Shown one piece after another: positions 32,861 to 44,483 of a stretch of DNA of 64,000 nt (position 1 is its first letter; each line of letters starts with the position of its first letter). Location of the stretch: contig OY759214.1 of NCBI GenBank assembly GCA_963662175.1, forward strand, positions 14,074,001-14,138,000, read 5' to 3'. The position numbers and the translations under genes were made by a program. This stretch comes from Aradus depressus. Lineage: Eukaryota > Arthropoda > Insecta > Hemiptera > Aradidae. The notes beneath the pieces were generated by a model, which was given only the letters and a program-made list of their open reading frames with translations, searched no databases and was not told the DNA's origin.

Positions 32861-34539
32861 ACTGTATCAAAAAAGAAAAAGACAATAAGACACAAATAAA
32901 TTCCAAATTTCAAAATCCTACAATGTCTTGTATGGGAGCTAGTCGCCGCCCTGCCCATAGACAGACACACACTGAAAACATTACATTTTTTTAATCTTCC
33001 ATTTTCAAACTATAAAAATAAAAACAACAAAATGTTTACTAATTTTCCTCCAATTGAGAGACTCCAAGCTCCACATTCTATGAGGCTCACTTGAGAATGA
33101 TTCTAAAATTGTTTCCAGTATGAAATTTGATGAGACATTTTTCAGAAAAGGACATACACATTATTGACTAAGATTCATGATAAAGTTATTACTATAAATC
33201 TTAGATATAATACCTACACTTATATGTTTAGAATATATTATATCTTGTTTATACATGTAGTATTTAATAACATCTTCTTTTAAGGCGTTTAATTCTCTTT
33301 CTTTATATATGTATATATATTTTTTTTTCATTTATTTATTTTTTTACAACACTGATTATAGGCTTTGATCTCCATGTTTTATGTTTACTACATAAATCTG
33401 ATAAACTGCATAGATTTGATAATATTTAGCTGAGGAATGTTGTATCTTTCTTAAGATTTATATTTTACTGATTTAAACGTTTTATATCTTCTGCATTCTT
33501 ATGTTATATGATCTATATCTGATGTAATGTTATCACCTTACTACTTAGAGTTAAGTATTTGTAAGATAGACAAATATAGCAAAGAAATATTTTGTATGGT
33601 TGGGCTTTTTAACATGGATTTTTTACTTAATTTTTTTTTTCTTCTCTAAAAAAGAAGGGATAATGAAGAGTCATCTACATTTAAAAAAAAGCCGATGCAA
33701 ATAATACAGGTTCCACTAACGAAGAAAATATATGTAGATATATTTATATATGAATAAGTTGATAAAAAATATATATATATCTAAAAATAAATAAAGATAA
33801 GATAATTTATAAGTTTATATCATTTGTTTATCGGTGGTACCAGATCAGGATGTTTGATCGAGAGACAGTTATTGATCAAGAGTTGTCTTGTGAGGACCCG
33901 CTCTTGTGAGACTCCCATTCCCCATTCCCCTTGGTCCTGGAGAGAGAGATACGGTATAAGGCCTCGAGCTCAGCTCATTACCCATGGTTTTATTACCAGT
34001 TTTATTGTCCCCTGGCTACGTTTCAAGACGAGATACAAGCTCAGATAACATGACGCTATGTTTGTCGGGGAGAGCGGTTCCAACTCAAAAGAAAAGAAAC
34101 AAAGTGGACTCCTCTTTCGGGGAGGGAAAAAAAAAAATTCCTTTTCCAAAATTTACTTTTAGGAGGGAGTCTTTTGTGAACAGGGGGGTGGGACTTGAAC
34201 CGTAAACCGAGATGATATGTTGAAAAGGACTGTAGGACTGGCATGCTAACGATATGTCTTCAAGGGGGGAAAATATATATAAATGTATATATGAAGTATA
34301 AAATAAAATAAGTTTAATAAAGTAAGGGAAGAAGAAAATAAGAAAAAAAACTGCTGTGCCTTAAGTAGAAACGTATCTTGTCTATGTTAGTTCAAAGATG
34401 GAATCCGTATGTCTCTACATTCCAGCTTTACTGAGAAGATCATCGTTCGGAATTAGATGGTTCAGAATCAAAGTAATAATTTGAAACAAGAAACCAGAAT
34501 ATAAATATAAATTAATTTTTGCTGTATTAAATAAATAAT
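32861..34539. other. No recognisable gene
   Basis: Mostly AT-rich. 33830-34260 is GC-richer with short competing frames. On the minus strand a B-box-like GGTTCAAGTCCCACC occurs at 34187-34201, without a convincing A-box or cloverleaf. Confidence 0.3.
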
Positions 34540-35110
34540 AGGAAAATTCTAAGCTTCCAATTCAATGTCCTAAGAACAATTTTGTGGTCAGAGGGAATAA
34601 ATTGAAAAGTCTAAATTCGTAACTTTTCAGGGCAGCACTTTTCTACTTTTGCATTAATCGTGTAAATTCAGTTTTTGGAATAAATAAATTATGTTTGGAT
34701 CGTTATTAATCATATACCTTCTAAATCTGTAGGTTTACTTAACCGTACATAGTATTATTAATCATACTTTTTGAATTACTCGTGAATGATGTCTCTAAAG
34801 TTGAGCAAGTTGATTTAACCGAAAACACCCTCTTCACTTGGAATAGTCTGTTGTAGTGAATAAATGGTTAAATGAAGTTATCTCGTGAATGATTCCTCAA
34901 GAAAGTAGATTAAGTTGATTTAACCAAGAACATACACAATTTTACGAGATACCAAGAAACCAGTAAGTGTTAGAGTCCTGAGCTCCCAACTTCTTCACAA
35001 TGCGCAGATGTGTTGGGAGATGATCACAGTAGGTACACTTAACTCATTTTGGCCATTTTACGACTTAAGAACTTATGCCCTGTGACCATAGAATTGTTGA
35101 TGCACCCTTC
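34540..35110 (+). repeat. Dispersed repeat I, copy without insertions
   Basis: Shared with 53822-54835 (opposite strand). Markers are GGGCAGCACTTTTCTACTTT, GAATAGTCTGTTGTAGTGAA and GTCCTGAGCTCCCAACTTCT. Serves as the empty-site reference for a SINE composite and a minisatellite in the other copy. Confidence 0.8.
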
Positions 35111-35454
35111 TATATTTCTAATTTCATCATAAAATTCGTTTTGTCAACTCATGTCATTATTTATTTGAAATAGATTTGAAAAATATAATCATCTACGAAG
35201 TAGAAACATTGAGCGGTGAAAAGAAAAGTGTCTACGAGGTGTGCAAGACGTCGATGACTCGGGTGCCATAACTGATGAAGAGAAAGCAGCGGTGTTTTCG
35301 GCTCTCACCTCTCACAAACATTGACACCTTTATCTACTCATATCTGATCAATACATGACGCCAATGTTGTAGTTCACATCCATCCGAGATGTTTTAGAAA
35401 TTCAGCGCACTTCCCGAAAAAGATGCCTGATACCTAATAACTCCTTAGCGCTAC

Positions 35455-35765
35455 GCCAACCGGTCCTATCCGAAGAACATGGGCTTGAGGTGGAGTAGCT
35501 CATCGCTGCATCCGCCGGCTCTTGTCTAAACCTCCTGTTGAAGCAAGTAGAGCTCTGTATACACAATGTTCCAACTCAGCTCTCATTGTCTGCGATCTTC
35601 CTGCAGATCTTGTTGCCAACCTCCTAGCATTATGCCATCCTGTCCTATACGAAGAACAGAGACTCCTCTACCCCGTAGTCCATCGCTGGATCCTGACTCT
35701 TGTCTAAACCTCCTGTTGCAGCAAGTAGAGCTCTGCATACACAATGTTCCCACTCTGCTCTAGAT
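35455..35765 (+). repeat. 178-bp tandem duplication in unidentified GC-richer sequence
   Basis: Two copies of a unit with CTTGTCTAAACCTCCTGTTG, CAAGTAGAGCTCTG(T/C)ATACA and CAATGTTCC. 35250-35950 as a whole is GC-richer than its surroundings and has open frames on both strands (for example the plus frame VDRTDKESYFPTISRILNVF). I cannot assign it; a decayed retroelement is possible. Confidence 0.6.
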
Positions 35766-35950
35766 GTATTTGCCTCTTACCCTGTCCCCCTTCAGACCGC
35801 AAACTCCAGGTGGACCGCACCGACAAAGAGTCATATTTCCCCACTATCTCACGTATCTTGAACGTGTTCACTTTGTCGGCCTCCATCAGACCGTTTTAGC
35901 ATCTGGCAGCAGTCTCTCATCCCGACTCAAGAGAATCACACCAAAATTGT

Positions 35951-36840
35951 GAAATTATGACTGTTTTAACAGGGCCTCTTAAAAAAAGAAATTGTTATTA
36001 TAAACATAATTTTAAACAGTTTTTCAGGAAGTTCTTTTTATGTTTTGTAGGTTGAAGACCGCATGAAGAAACCCTTATAATGAGTGTGATGCTTTTCTGT
36101 ATTACCTATTTATGTCTTGTATCACCAGTCTCGTGTGAGGGAAAAAAAATCGCTAGGGGCTGTTAGTTGAAGGTAGTTTAACGTATTTATTGTGTCTGTC
36201 TACCAGTCCATCCCCAAGTTATATATTAGTTGGTGGAAACAAATACATTATAAACTATTATAGCTATGAAATAAAATTTTGCATCCATGTATAGATCTAT
36301 GGGAAAAAACCGCCGAGACTGAAAAATAAAACGAATAAATTGAAAAAAATATTTATTAAATATAAACAAAAACGCATTGAAATTGCAAAAGAATAAAATT
36401 AAAAGAAGTTCTCAAATTTTACACATTTCTAACTGAATAACGATCGTGCTGAGGTCAAATATGTACATATACAGTATCCAAAAAGATAGAAAGATGGATG
36501 ATATTGAAAGTACAGAGACACAATTGGAAAGAAAGACTGGTGTTAGTTCTCTCCGTCCTCAAACGTGCTGCCAGTTGTGACCCATCACGCAGTAATAACG
36601 TATCCAAGAATTCATTTTCATTTATGTTTTTTTATTTATTGGACAGTTTTATTTTCATTATTCACTATAGGTATGTTTTTTAAAATGTTTTATCATTATA
36701 AGTTATTTTTTATAGCACTTTATATCACTTTATTTTTTGTTGGTTGTTTATTAATTTTATTTATTTATATTTATTCATTTTAGCGCATATAGCCAAGATT
36801 TTTATACACTTATTTTAGAATTTAATACTTTTTATTACTA
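35951..36840. other. No recognisable gene
   Basis: AT-rich, with T-rich strips at 36620-36780 producing hydrophobic but low-complexity frames. Confidence 0.35.
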
Positions 36841-36849
36841 AATATTGGG

Positions 36850-37000
36850 GTTTTTGTAGACTGCCTGATGATGAGGGCAACCTCGAAAGCCGGCTAACAT
36901 ATTATAATTAAATCTGTAAGAGGTCAGACCACATTTTTATTTTGTATCCTGTGAAATACATACTTCTTTCAGTATAAGTGAAAATATAATTTATATAGGT
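36850..37000 (+). repeat. Repeat E copy with hammerhead-like core
   Basis: CCTGATGATGAGGGCAACCT then CGAAAGCCGGCTAA, followed by CTGTAAGAGGTCAGACCACA. The CTGATGA...stem...GAAA arrangement, a GAGG/CCTC stem with a GCAA loop, resembles hammerhead motifs reported in Penelope-like elements, but has an extra U after CUGAUGA. Confidence 0.5.

Positions 37001-37004
<4 letters not shown>

Positions 37005-37064
<60 letters not shown>
37005..37064 (+). repeat. Poly(A) tract of 60
   Basis: Uninterrupted A60 between repeat E (plus) and the LINE (minus). On the LINE's sense strand it is T, so it is not that LINE's tail. Confidence 0.95.
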
Positions 37065-37065
<1 letters not shown>

Positions 37066-37068
<3 letters not shown>

Positions 37069-37890
37069 GGGGAGAATACAACCTCTGCAGATTTCCAAGT
37101 CCCCCTTGCATAGGATACGGAGGTCCGGGCTTTTATGAGCTTCAGCTCTACATTGGACCTTTTCCTTCATCTCACCAGTAGGGCACATATTTATATATAT
37201 TTTCCGAAATGGTCGCAGACACCACCAGCGTCATACCCGGAGCTAGGTTATACTGCCTTCTTTACCTTCCGCAAGGAGGCGACCAATAGACTGAACTCTG
37301 GATAATCAGCCTCGGGTACGATCCGAGGGTTCAGTCCCAGGTAACTCCACCCTAGGCCCGTCGTACAGCGACAGAGAACTACGTGTTCTGCCGTCTCAAC
37401 GCCGCCGCAGTTCGGGCTGTCCTTCTTCTTGAAAAAGAAGAGCTTGGAGTTGAAATCCTCGTGACCCGATAGTATCTGGGACGTCCAATGCCCATCGCCC
37501 AAATAGACTCAAGTCTTGCCCGGACGTTTGAAAAGTAAGCGTAGATGGTTCGGCCGTCTAAGGATCGTGACCATCGCTGCTGCCATTAGTCTACTATCCA
37601 GTCCTGGACTATGTCCTTACAACGCTCTAGTCTAGACTGTCCGTGTAGTTCCTCCTTTAGGGCTAGTCGCAAGGGCTCGTCGGTATCTGCTCCAAGTGGC
37701 AGATTGCAGTAGTACGAGGCGACGGCGCCATTCATGACTGTCAATGGGCGGAGCTCCCGCAAGTACCTGCAGCCGTAGAGACAGTCCGATAGGCCTTTGT
37801 GATCCTTAACAGGACTGTTCTCTGAGCCAGGAGAAGGATAACTCGCTGCCGTTTCGTGGAGCGATGCCACCATCTTTCTAAGTCACGGAC
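37066..37890 (-). mobile_element. LINE ORF2 C-terminus and 3' UTR
   Basis: Minus-strand pieces: MNGAVASYYCNLPLGADTDE, GQSRLERCKDIVQDWIVD-stop, then DGRTIYAYFSNVRARLESIW. After a shift come WTSQILSGHEDFNSKLFFFK, KKDSPNCGGVETAEHVVLCR and a stop at 37248. The W...SGH.F..KL......SP.C.....E.A.H.L..C pattern is the zinc-knuckle-like C-terminus common to R1-related and similar LINE ORF2 proteins. At least one frameshift and one stop; RT is absent. The same family occurs at 46.98-47.50 and 16.19 kb. Ends abut an A60 tract (antisense to it). Confidence 0.75.
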
Positions 37891-38229
37891 GACCGGTCTT
37901 AGAGCTGTTAAATGGAGTAAAATGTCAATAAAAATTACAGATGTTTCAAAAGCTGAACGCTGGCGCTCCTAGTTTCATCATTGTGAACCAAATACAATAA
38001 ACATTTGTTTGGGAAACATGAACAAAAAGGTGTGCCTTTGTTCGTTTGGAGATGTACCTACGTAACGACCTCGGTAGTGTTGCTGCAACCTTGTTTCATG
38101 GCTCCTCTAACAATGGCTACTAACAACAGATATCTAATGAATTAGTGATCTCAAACCTGTCTACAGTGGTTCATCTTCCTCCAACAGTTATATAGAGAAA
38201 ATTCCAACAGTTTTTCTGTCTTTACATCC
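37891..38229. other. No recognisable feature
   Basis: Moderate GC; no family match within the window. Confidence 0.3.
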
Positions 38230-38397
38230 TCCAATACCCTCCATTCTGCCATATTTGCTCTACTGCTTAAGCGTCAATGGTCTAGAGACCTCCACAGCAA
38301 CAGGAGTGACAGTGGGAGTAACTCAGTGGCTAGGGAGTGTCACCACTGGGTGATTTCTCCCCTCTTGACATTTTGACAATGCCATTATCTCTTTTTT
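38230..38397 (-). repeat. Dispersed repeat J
   Basis: Inverted match to 61025-61205: GGCATTGTCAAAATG, GGAGGTCTCTAG(A/G)CCATTG, GCAGAATGGAGGG. About 165 bp shared. Confidence 0.65.
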
Positions 38398-38984
38398 AGC
38401 AGGTTTACTTGTTGTATCAATTTTTTGTACAGGTGTAAAGACGTATTTGAAAAAAATAAATTGTTCAGAAATGGTTTTGTGACTGCTCTGCTATCTTTAG
38501 TTTGTCGCATTATGTTGTGCTGTATATATTGGAAATATTAATACTTCATTGGAAAAATGAAAATATTTTTATATAAAGAAATTAATTTTTTAATATCCTT
38601 CCCCACTTTTTGAATGCAATAATAAAAATGATTAATTTTTAATATTTATATATTTATTAATTTAATTATATTTATATTATAATGCCCAGGATAATGTCAA
38701 GCCTATGAGGATGACTATGGGGTTATGCCAAAGCTTCCTATTTTCTGTGCATTCAATCCTTGTAGTCCAAAATCCTTCATACAATAACCTATGCTCCTTA
38801 TTTCATATCCAACAAAACCCTTCTTACTGATTTCAATATTCCGTTTGTCACCGAATTAGCTAAAATAAGTCCATGCCCTCTCTTCTATCACACTTCCCGA
38901 ACGACGCACATTTGCTTGTTGTATACATTCTTTATATAGTTGTAAATATCTCTTTGTAAAATGTAAGAAATGTTTAGTTTAGAG

Positions 38985-39650
38985 GAAACCTTCTTGTCAG
39001 TCGAATTGGGCAAAGGGAAGGGTGGGTCAGCACGAGAACCCTTTCAACTCCATGTAATGAATGTATCGGATCCAATGTATACGACGGATGGGGACGACGT
39101 CTATTGATTTTGAGAAAAATCGACTGAAGGGAAGAGGAAAGGGAGACAACACAAAAACCCTTATAACACTAATTCAATGTAATGAATGAGTGTGTCTGAA
39201 CACGATAACTCCCGAAAGAATGAACATATAGATACAAAATTATGTATGCAAATACAGAAACCTCTAACGACGACACTTATTTATTTTGAGCCAAATCGGC
39301 CAAAGGAAAAGAGGGAAATTAAGAGGGAGGCTTAACTCCAATAACTGCCGATGTATCGACATGTAATTTTATATTTAAATTCAAAAGCCCATAAGGATGA
39401 CATTTATTAATTTTTAGCTGAATCAGCAGAAGGGATGTGATATAATATGTCGATGTAATCGATATATAATTGATATAAGATGATCGATACAGAGTTTAGA
39501 TTATTCAGAAGGCCCTATGAACGTCAACTATATATTGTTAGGCTTCATAGTCGATTTTTTTTGAAGGAAGACCAACAATTTAATTAATTCGTTCTGCGGA
39601 AGTACATTGCTAGTATTCAGTGATTTTTTTACTTCCCCGGTACAGAGGAA
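38985..39650 (+). repeat. Dispersed repeat D, sense copy
   Basis: Contains CATGTAATGAATGTATCGGA, CGATAACTCCCGAAAGAATG, CCTCTAACGACGACACTTAT and the terminus CGGAAGTACATTGCTAGTAT. Next copy follows directly. Confidence 0.65.
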
Positions 39651-39900
39651 GTTATGTAATCGGTCAAAAATTCTATGCTGAGTTTTCAACGAAATTTCAT
39701 GTTTTCCGACCTACAGATTACAAATAATGAAAAAAAAATGTCTGTCTCTCTGTGTATCTGTAAACAGGATAACTATCGATAAAATTAACGTATCGGAATT
39801 TTATATGTGAACCCAGAACCCTCTAAAGACGACACCTATTGATTCTCAGCCAAATCGACCAAAGGGAAGGGGATGTATTGTGATGTATAAAAAATACACA
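39625..39900 (+). repeat. Dispersed repeat D, second sense copy in tandem
   Basis: CTTCCCCGGTACAGAGGAAG start, ATGTAATCGGTCAAAAATTC, CCTCTAAAGACGACACCTAT. Truncated after AGGGAAGGGGATG. Confidence 0.65.
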
Positions 39901-39959
39901 CGTTAAAATTATTAATATTATAAAAATTAATTATATTTATTTATATAAAAAAAAAACAA

Positions 39960-40700
39960 AGAAGTAGCTAAATTGGTGAATAAAAATTTGAATGCATTTT
40001 GTTTTAAAACAACCCATAAATAAAATACAAAACACGACCATCAGCTGTTTTTAATTAGTGTAGAGGAGTAGAAGGTTATGGGGACGGTTTGAATTGAGAT
40101 GGAGTGAGAGTTTAGGCTTAAGGTGTGGAGAACTAAGTTGTAATGAATTGATTGTGATTAATTGGAGTTTTAAATCAAATAGATGCACAAAGGAGGTACA
40201 TTAATTTATTTATATGTTATATATGCCCTAAAATAACTTAAATTTGAAGAATGGCCAGTATTTAGAAAGAAAAGAGACTAAAAAATGAGGTTGTAAGATA
40301 TCTTTTTGTAGATAATTTGAGTTTTTAAATTTAAGTATAATGTAGGTTTAAATCAATAAACCCAATATTTGTTCTCTAAATTCTATACTATTCATTTTTC
40401 CTGCTGGCCCAGTAAGATAATTTAAAAACCTTTGGATTAGATTTAATATTTTTGCAAAATTTAGAAAAAAACAATATGGCATCTCTTTGGTAATCCAAAT
40501 GAAAAGTTTGTTAATTGAAATTTTTTAAAAATACGTCCACTTTCTTATAAATTACGCTCGTTGAACTTTTGATATTTTTTTAGGGCCCTTTTCGGAAAAT
40601 GCTGTAGAAATCAAAATTTAGTAAAAGACCAGAGATATAATTTCTATACTTATTCCTATTTTACATTAACATTTATTAAATTATCACATTTTTGACAAAT
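39960..40700 (+). repeat. Dispersed repeat C, sense copy
   Basis: Opposite-strand counterpart of 9725-10460 (CATTTTGTTTTAAAACAACC; AATGTAGGTTTAAATCAATA; TTTTTTAGGGCCCTTTTCGG). Confidence 0.65.
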
Positions 40701-40714
40701 TATTTCATATTTTT

Positions 40715-40895
40715 AGAGGGGACTTCAGGGGAGGGGGCTCAATTCAAAACCCTAATTAACCCCGTAATGAATTTATTGACATATTTAGCACGAGGATTTA
40801 GGAGCCCTTACGTTGAATATTAGCGAACATATAATTGATTAATTCGTTGTGGGAAGTACATTGACGGTGATTCACCGGCAACTTGTTTTTTTAAT
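40715..40895 (+). repeat. Dispersed repeat D terminus
   Basis: AATTGATTAATTCGTTGTGG then GGAAGTACATTGACGGTGAT and TCACCGGCAACTTG, the D 3' boundary sequence. Confidence 0.6.
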
Positions 40896-41039
40896 TGAAC
40901 TCTGCCACCATGCAAAGAGATATATGAAGAATAATAGGTCTGGTGGTCATTGGAAGACAGTGTAGTTAGTCTGAGCTAGCGTTGAGCTCTGGGCTGAGCT
41001 AATTAAGAGAGTTACCCGTGGAGAAGAAGGAGAGTTCCT

Positions 41040-41300
41040 TATTTTATTTTAATTAATACAAGAGGCTGTGGAGGGGAGGGGGGGTTGGGGGCTGTGTGTG
41101 CTGTTGTGTCCCCACGAAGGAGCCCTCCACTCCAGCAGATCCTATCTGGAGACAGTCACATTCTTGTACCTTGTACTCCAACCTGGAGAACACATCTTCA
41201 GGAGCAGAGACCAAACCAACCAACTCCAAGCCCAGCTTCACTTCCACAATCTATCTCTTTGTTAACATACAATCCACTCCACTATTCTACCATCTTTATT
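41040..41300. other. GC-richer island with frames on both strands, unidentified
   Basis: Up to 55% GC by eye. A minus frame 41053-41247 (MEVKLGLELVGLVSAPEDVF...) and plus frames overlap fully. No family recognised; could be an exon or old retroelement. Confidence 0.25.
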
Positions 41301-41363
41301 AGCTTAAAATACATTCTTTCAAATTTTCGTTATGACCACTTTTCGAAAAGAATATATATGCTA

Positions 41364-41834
41364 CGGGTAAAGTTAGATTAACGGTTAAACCTAGGATTAC
41401 CCGGGTAAACCTAGTAGTACCCGCTGCCGCTTGGTTAAAGTCCGAAATATAATTGAAATAGTTCACGTTTCGGGCTTTACCCGTTAAAGCTAGAACCTGA
41501 ACTACTTCAAATATAGGATCGACGGGAGGGGCAGATATATCGTCCCACCGGCGGAACGTCGGCAAATACGCCCCCAAATTTTGTAATATTTCGATTTATG
41601 TTTGTTCTAGGAATTTATGTACCCAGATGAATGATTATCGCTGTTAGACAGCTTACAACAATGGAAATTGAGGTGTGGTCGAGCTAATTAATAAGTACCT
41701 GATCTTTATAGTGGAACATACGTCCACTAATGGCCTTGTCATTATTAGTATACCCAACTTTAACCAAGCGGCAGCGGGTACTACTAGGTTTACCCGGGTA
41801 ATCCTAGGTTTAACCGTTAATCTAACTTTACCCG
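41364..41834. mobile_element. MITE with about 80-bp perfect TIRs and TA duplication (471 bp)
   Basis: Left CGGGTAAAGTTAGATTAACG... and right inverted copy are identical for about 80 bp (through CCCGCTGCCGCTTGGTTAAA). TA flanks both ends (41362-41363; 41835-41836). Non-coding interior. TA duplication points to Tc1/mariner-type mobilisation; perfect arms imply recent activity or gene conversion. Confidence 0.85.
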
Positions 41835-41883
41835 TAACATATACACCAGATTGCAAAATAAAAAAAAGTCGTATTTGAATATA

Positions 41884-41965
41884 GCACTTCTCCAGAACGA
41901 ATTAATCAATTAAACATTCATTACATCGGCAGTTATTGAGTTTTTGAATTAAAAAATCGGCCGAT
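41884..41965 (-). repeat. Dispersed repeat D fragment
   Basis: CTTCTCCAGAACGAATTAAT, then CATTCATTACATCGGCAGTT; internal part deleted. Confidence 0.55.
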
Positions 41966-42389
41966 ATCGTTGAAATTTGACAGGTTATGTCCTCACTTAA
42001 AATATGGAATTTAATTTCATACTGGCATTTTTGGTGGGTATACTATAGTAGTAGCCCGACTAATTCTGAGAGTGACATTCTTATAACCATCAGTAATGGC
42101 AGTATGAAATGAATTTGAATCACTAAAAGCGTAGTTTGTATAAGAAAATCCTGTAATGACCACATCACATATATTTTGTTTTTTTCTTTTTATTTTTATA
42201 ATTTTTCGTAGAAAATTACCAATAACTATGAGTAATTTTTAATATATTCTGGTTAATCCTAACCAAATTAGACGAAGAATAAATATAGAATGTAGGTAGG
42301 TGGTCCTTATGTTTTCTTGAAAAATATTTATACAGCAATGTCCGAAGATATTGGCAACTTTAAATAAGGTAAGAGACCAGCAATAAAGA
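41966..42389. other. No recognisable feature
   Basis: AT-rich spacer. Confidence 0.35.
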
Positions 42390-42800
42390 GAATAAAGGTT
42401 TAGAGTGAGAGCGGAGACATACGTATGAGGCGGGGTGTAAAGTCAGTTTCAGAGATCGGAAGACCCTCAAAAGAGTGCAAAAACCGAAAAGACCACCATG
42501 TAATGATACTATAGGTTTAGAGGGAGAGCAGAAACTTACTTGTGACTGTGTACCCTCAAATTCAGAGATCGAAGGACCCACAAAGAGCAAAAACTAAAGT
42601 TAAGGGACAATCAAAGATAAATAGGCCAATAAAGATTTCGACGTTTTAGAGGGAGAGCAGAAACTTACTTGTGACTGTATACCCTCAAATTCAGAGATCG
42701 AAGGACCCACAAAAGAGCAAAAACTAAAGTTAAGGGACAATCAAAGATAAATAGGTCAATAAAAATTTCGAAGTTTTAGAAGGAGAGCAGAAACTTACGT
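42390..42800 (+). repeat. About 130-bp tandem repeat, roughly 3.2 copies
   Basis: Units start near 42393 (diverged), 42513, 42647 and 42777 (partial): TTTAGAGGGAGAGCAGAAAC, TTCAGAGATCGAAGGACCCA, AAGTTAAGGGACAATCAAAG. The middle two are about 95% identical. Confidence 0.88.
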
Positions 42801-44105
42801 TCAAGCCGTGAAGCGCATACACCGATTTGCCGATAACGCCTCAACTAAATGTAAGATATATTATGGCTCGAAAAAGGAACGTGCTGATGTCCCGAAATAT
42901 CCTCAAATCTGACGAAACTTCTGAAAGAAATACCGGAAAAAAGTAATCAAAAATCATCCCGCATTGTTTTATTGTTGTATGTATGTATTTCTTTGTATTT
43001 TTTAAACAAAGGATCTTATCATTTATCGTACTCCTAACAATTATCGCAATAATTTATTATTTATTTATACATTTATAACTGATATGAAATTTTTCGGTGA
43101 GTATAACATTAAAACCATTTTACAATTTATTCATATTCTATGATTGTATAAATAAATCAATTACTAATTTATTCTCGTTGTAAATAAAATAAATCAATAA
43201 ATATAGGGGGAAGTATGATAAGGGATAAGATCCAATATATATTGTTCAATATTTATTTACGTCTTGCTCTCATCCCAACAATTTTCCAAAACTGTGGCAG
43301 TTCACAGACTTTCCATTTACTATAATTCTGTGTACTAGTAGACTTACCCATAGCGGTGTTGTAAAACTATATTGAAGAAAATTAATTTGGAATTCAGAGT
43401 TAAGGCTGATTGCCAGCTTAGATCTTGTTAGACTGTCAAATTCCTTTGCATATTGATTCGTGAAGAGAAAAAAAAAAGAAGTTTCTCCCTCGAAAAATGC
43501 CAGTTAAACACGTATGTTTTTCTTGGAGTCTGCGCGTGCGACTTCCAAACACAATACTCCGATAAATCCACAGTTGACAAATCCCCCACATTCCGCCATC
43601 TTGGAACCTTCGCGTTCCTCCTCCTACCCCCGTCTCGCCCCGTCCTCGTCGACAATTGAACACATATTTATATAGAAGCGTTATGTGAAGAACGGACCCA
43701 AGTCTCTGATAAGGGATCTTGAATATTTTAAAATATTTCAGTCACTGTTAGGCGAAGATTTAAAGTCTCCAATTCGAAAAGCCACAACTTTCCGTTCTCG
43801 CTTGGGGGACCCCAGTCCCCAGTCTGAGGGGTGGGGAGACGAAATTTTTAACATTCCGTATCGCTAGTCTTATTTCTTGTTTTTCCTTTCTTTTTTTTTC
43901 GTTTTATATAAAAATAATGCTCTCTCGCTCTTCCCTCTCTCCATTTGAAAACAGAAATCTTAAACATTTTAAATAATAAAATAGGGATGTTAATGATCCC
44001 CGTGTAAAACATTCTTTACATTTTTTTCGTTTGCAATCAATTTGTGCAATTAGACAATTTAAAATTACAAAAAGCCCATACATATATTGGTGAAGCAAAT
44101 GTTAA
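42801..44105. other. No gene recognised; contains a small CpG-rich patch
   Basis: 43500-43645 has many CpGs (CTGCGCGTGCGACTTCC; CCGTCTCGCCCCGTCCTCGT) in an AT-rich setting. 43790-43870 is also G/C-rich. No frame with known motifs. Confidence 0.35.
43593..43604 (-). promoter_or_regulatory. YY1-like site in CpG-rich patch
   Basis: CCAAGATGGCGG on the minus strand matches the AAGATGGCGGC-type YY1/Pho core. A lone motif match; function is inference. Confidence 0.2.
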
Positions 44106-44109
44106 CATG

Positions 44110-44478
44110 AGTTAATGAGAAGGAATCAAAATTACATAATTATATAATCAGCAAAAATTCGAAGTTAAGTTTTCATCGGAACTTCATGTTTCTCTTCAGT
44201 TCGAAAATTAAAGAAAAATCAAGTGAATCGCTCAAAGTATTATTAATCAATTAAATTTTCACTCTTTTTACCATTTTTCCTCATGAGATACACTTCTCTG
44301 GGATTTCTCAATTATTATTATGAAACATTTTGTGTCGATACGTTCATTACATTAGCAGTTTTTTGAGTTCAACTTTCCCTCCTTCCACAACTTTACCTTA
44401 GACAGATACGACTAAAAATTCGAAGGATTTCATGTTGAAACATTCATAACAACGGCAATTATTAGGATTTTTTAGGAA
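44110..44478. repeat. Dispersed repeat D fragments, both orientations
   Basis: 44140-44215 sense (AAAATTCGAAGTTAAGTTTT), 44225-44478 antisense (TTTTGTGTCGATACGTTCAT). The antisense part ends at a foldback. Confidence 0.5.
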
Positions 44479-44483
44479 AGAAA

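Noticed and set aside
34180..34255. Possible tRNA on the minus strand (GGTTCAAGTCCCACC)
   Set aside because: Only a B-box-like and T-arm-like segment; no A-box and no cloverleaf that pairs.
37005..37064. A60 as the poly(A) tail of the adjacent LINE
   Set aside because: The LINE is on the minus strand, where this tract is poly(T); orientation is wrong.
43428..43663. Overlapping 68-75 residue frames on both strands
   Set aside because: Arg/Gly-rich and mutually overlapping in a CpG-rich patch; no motif and no preferred strand.
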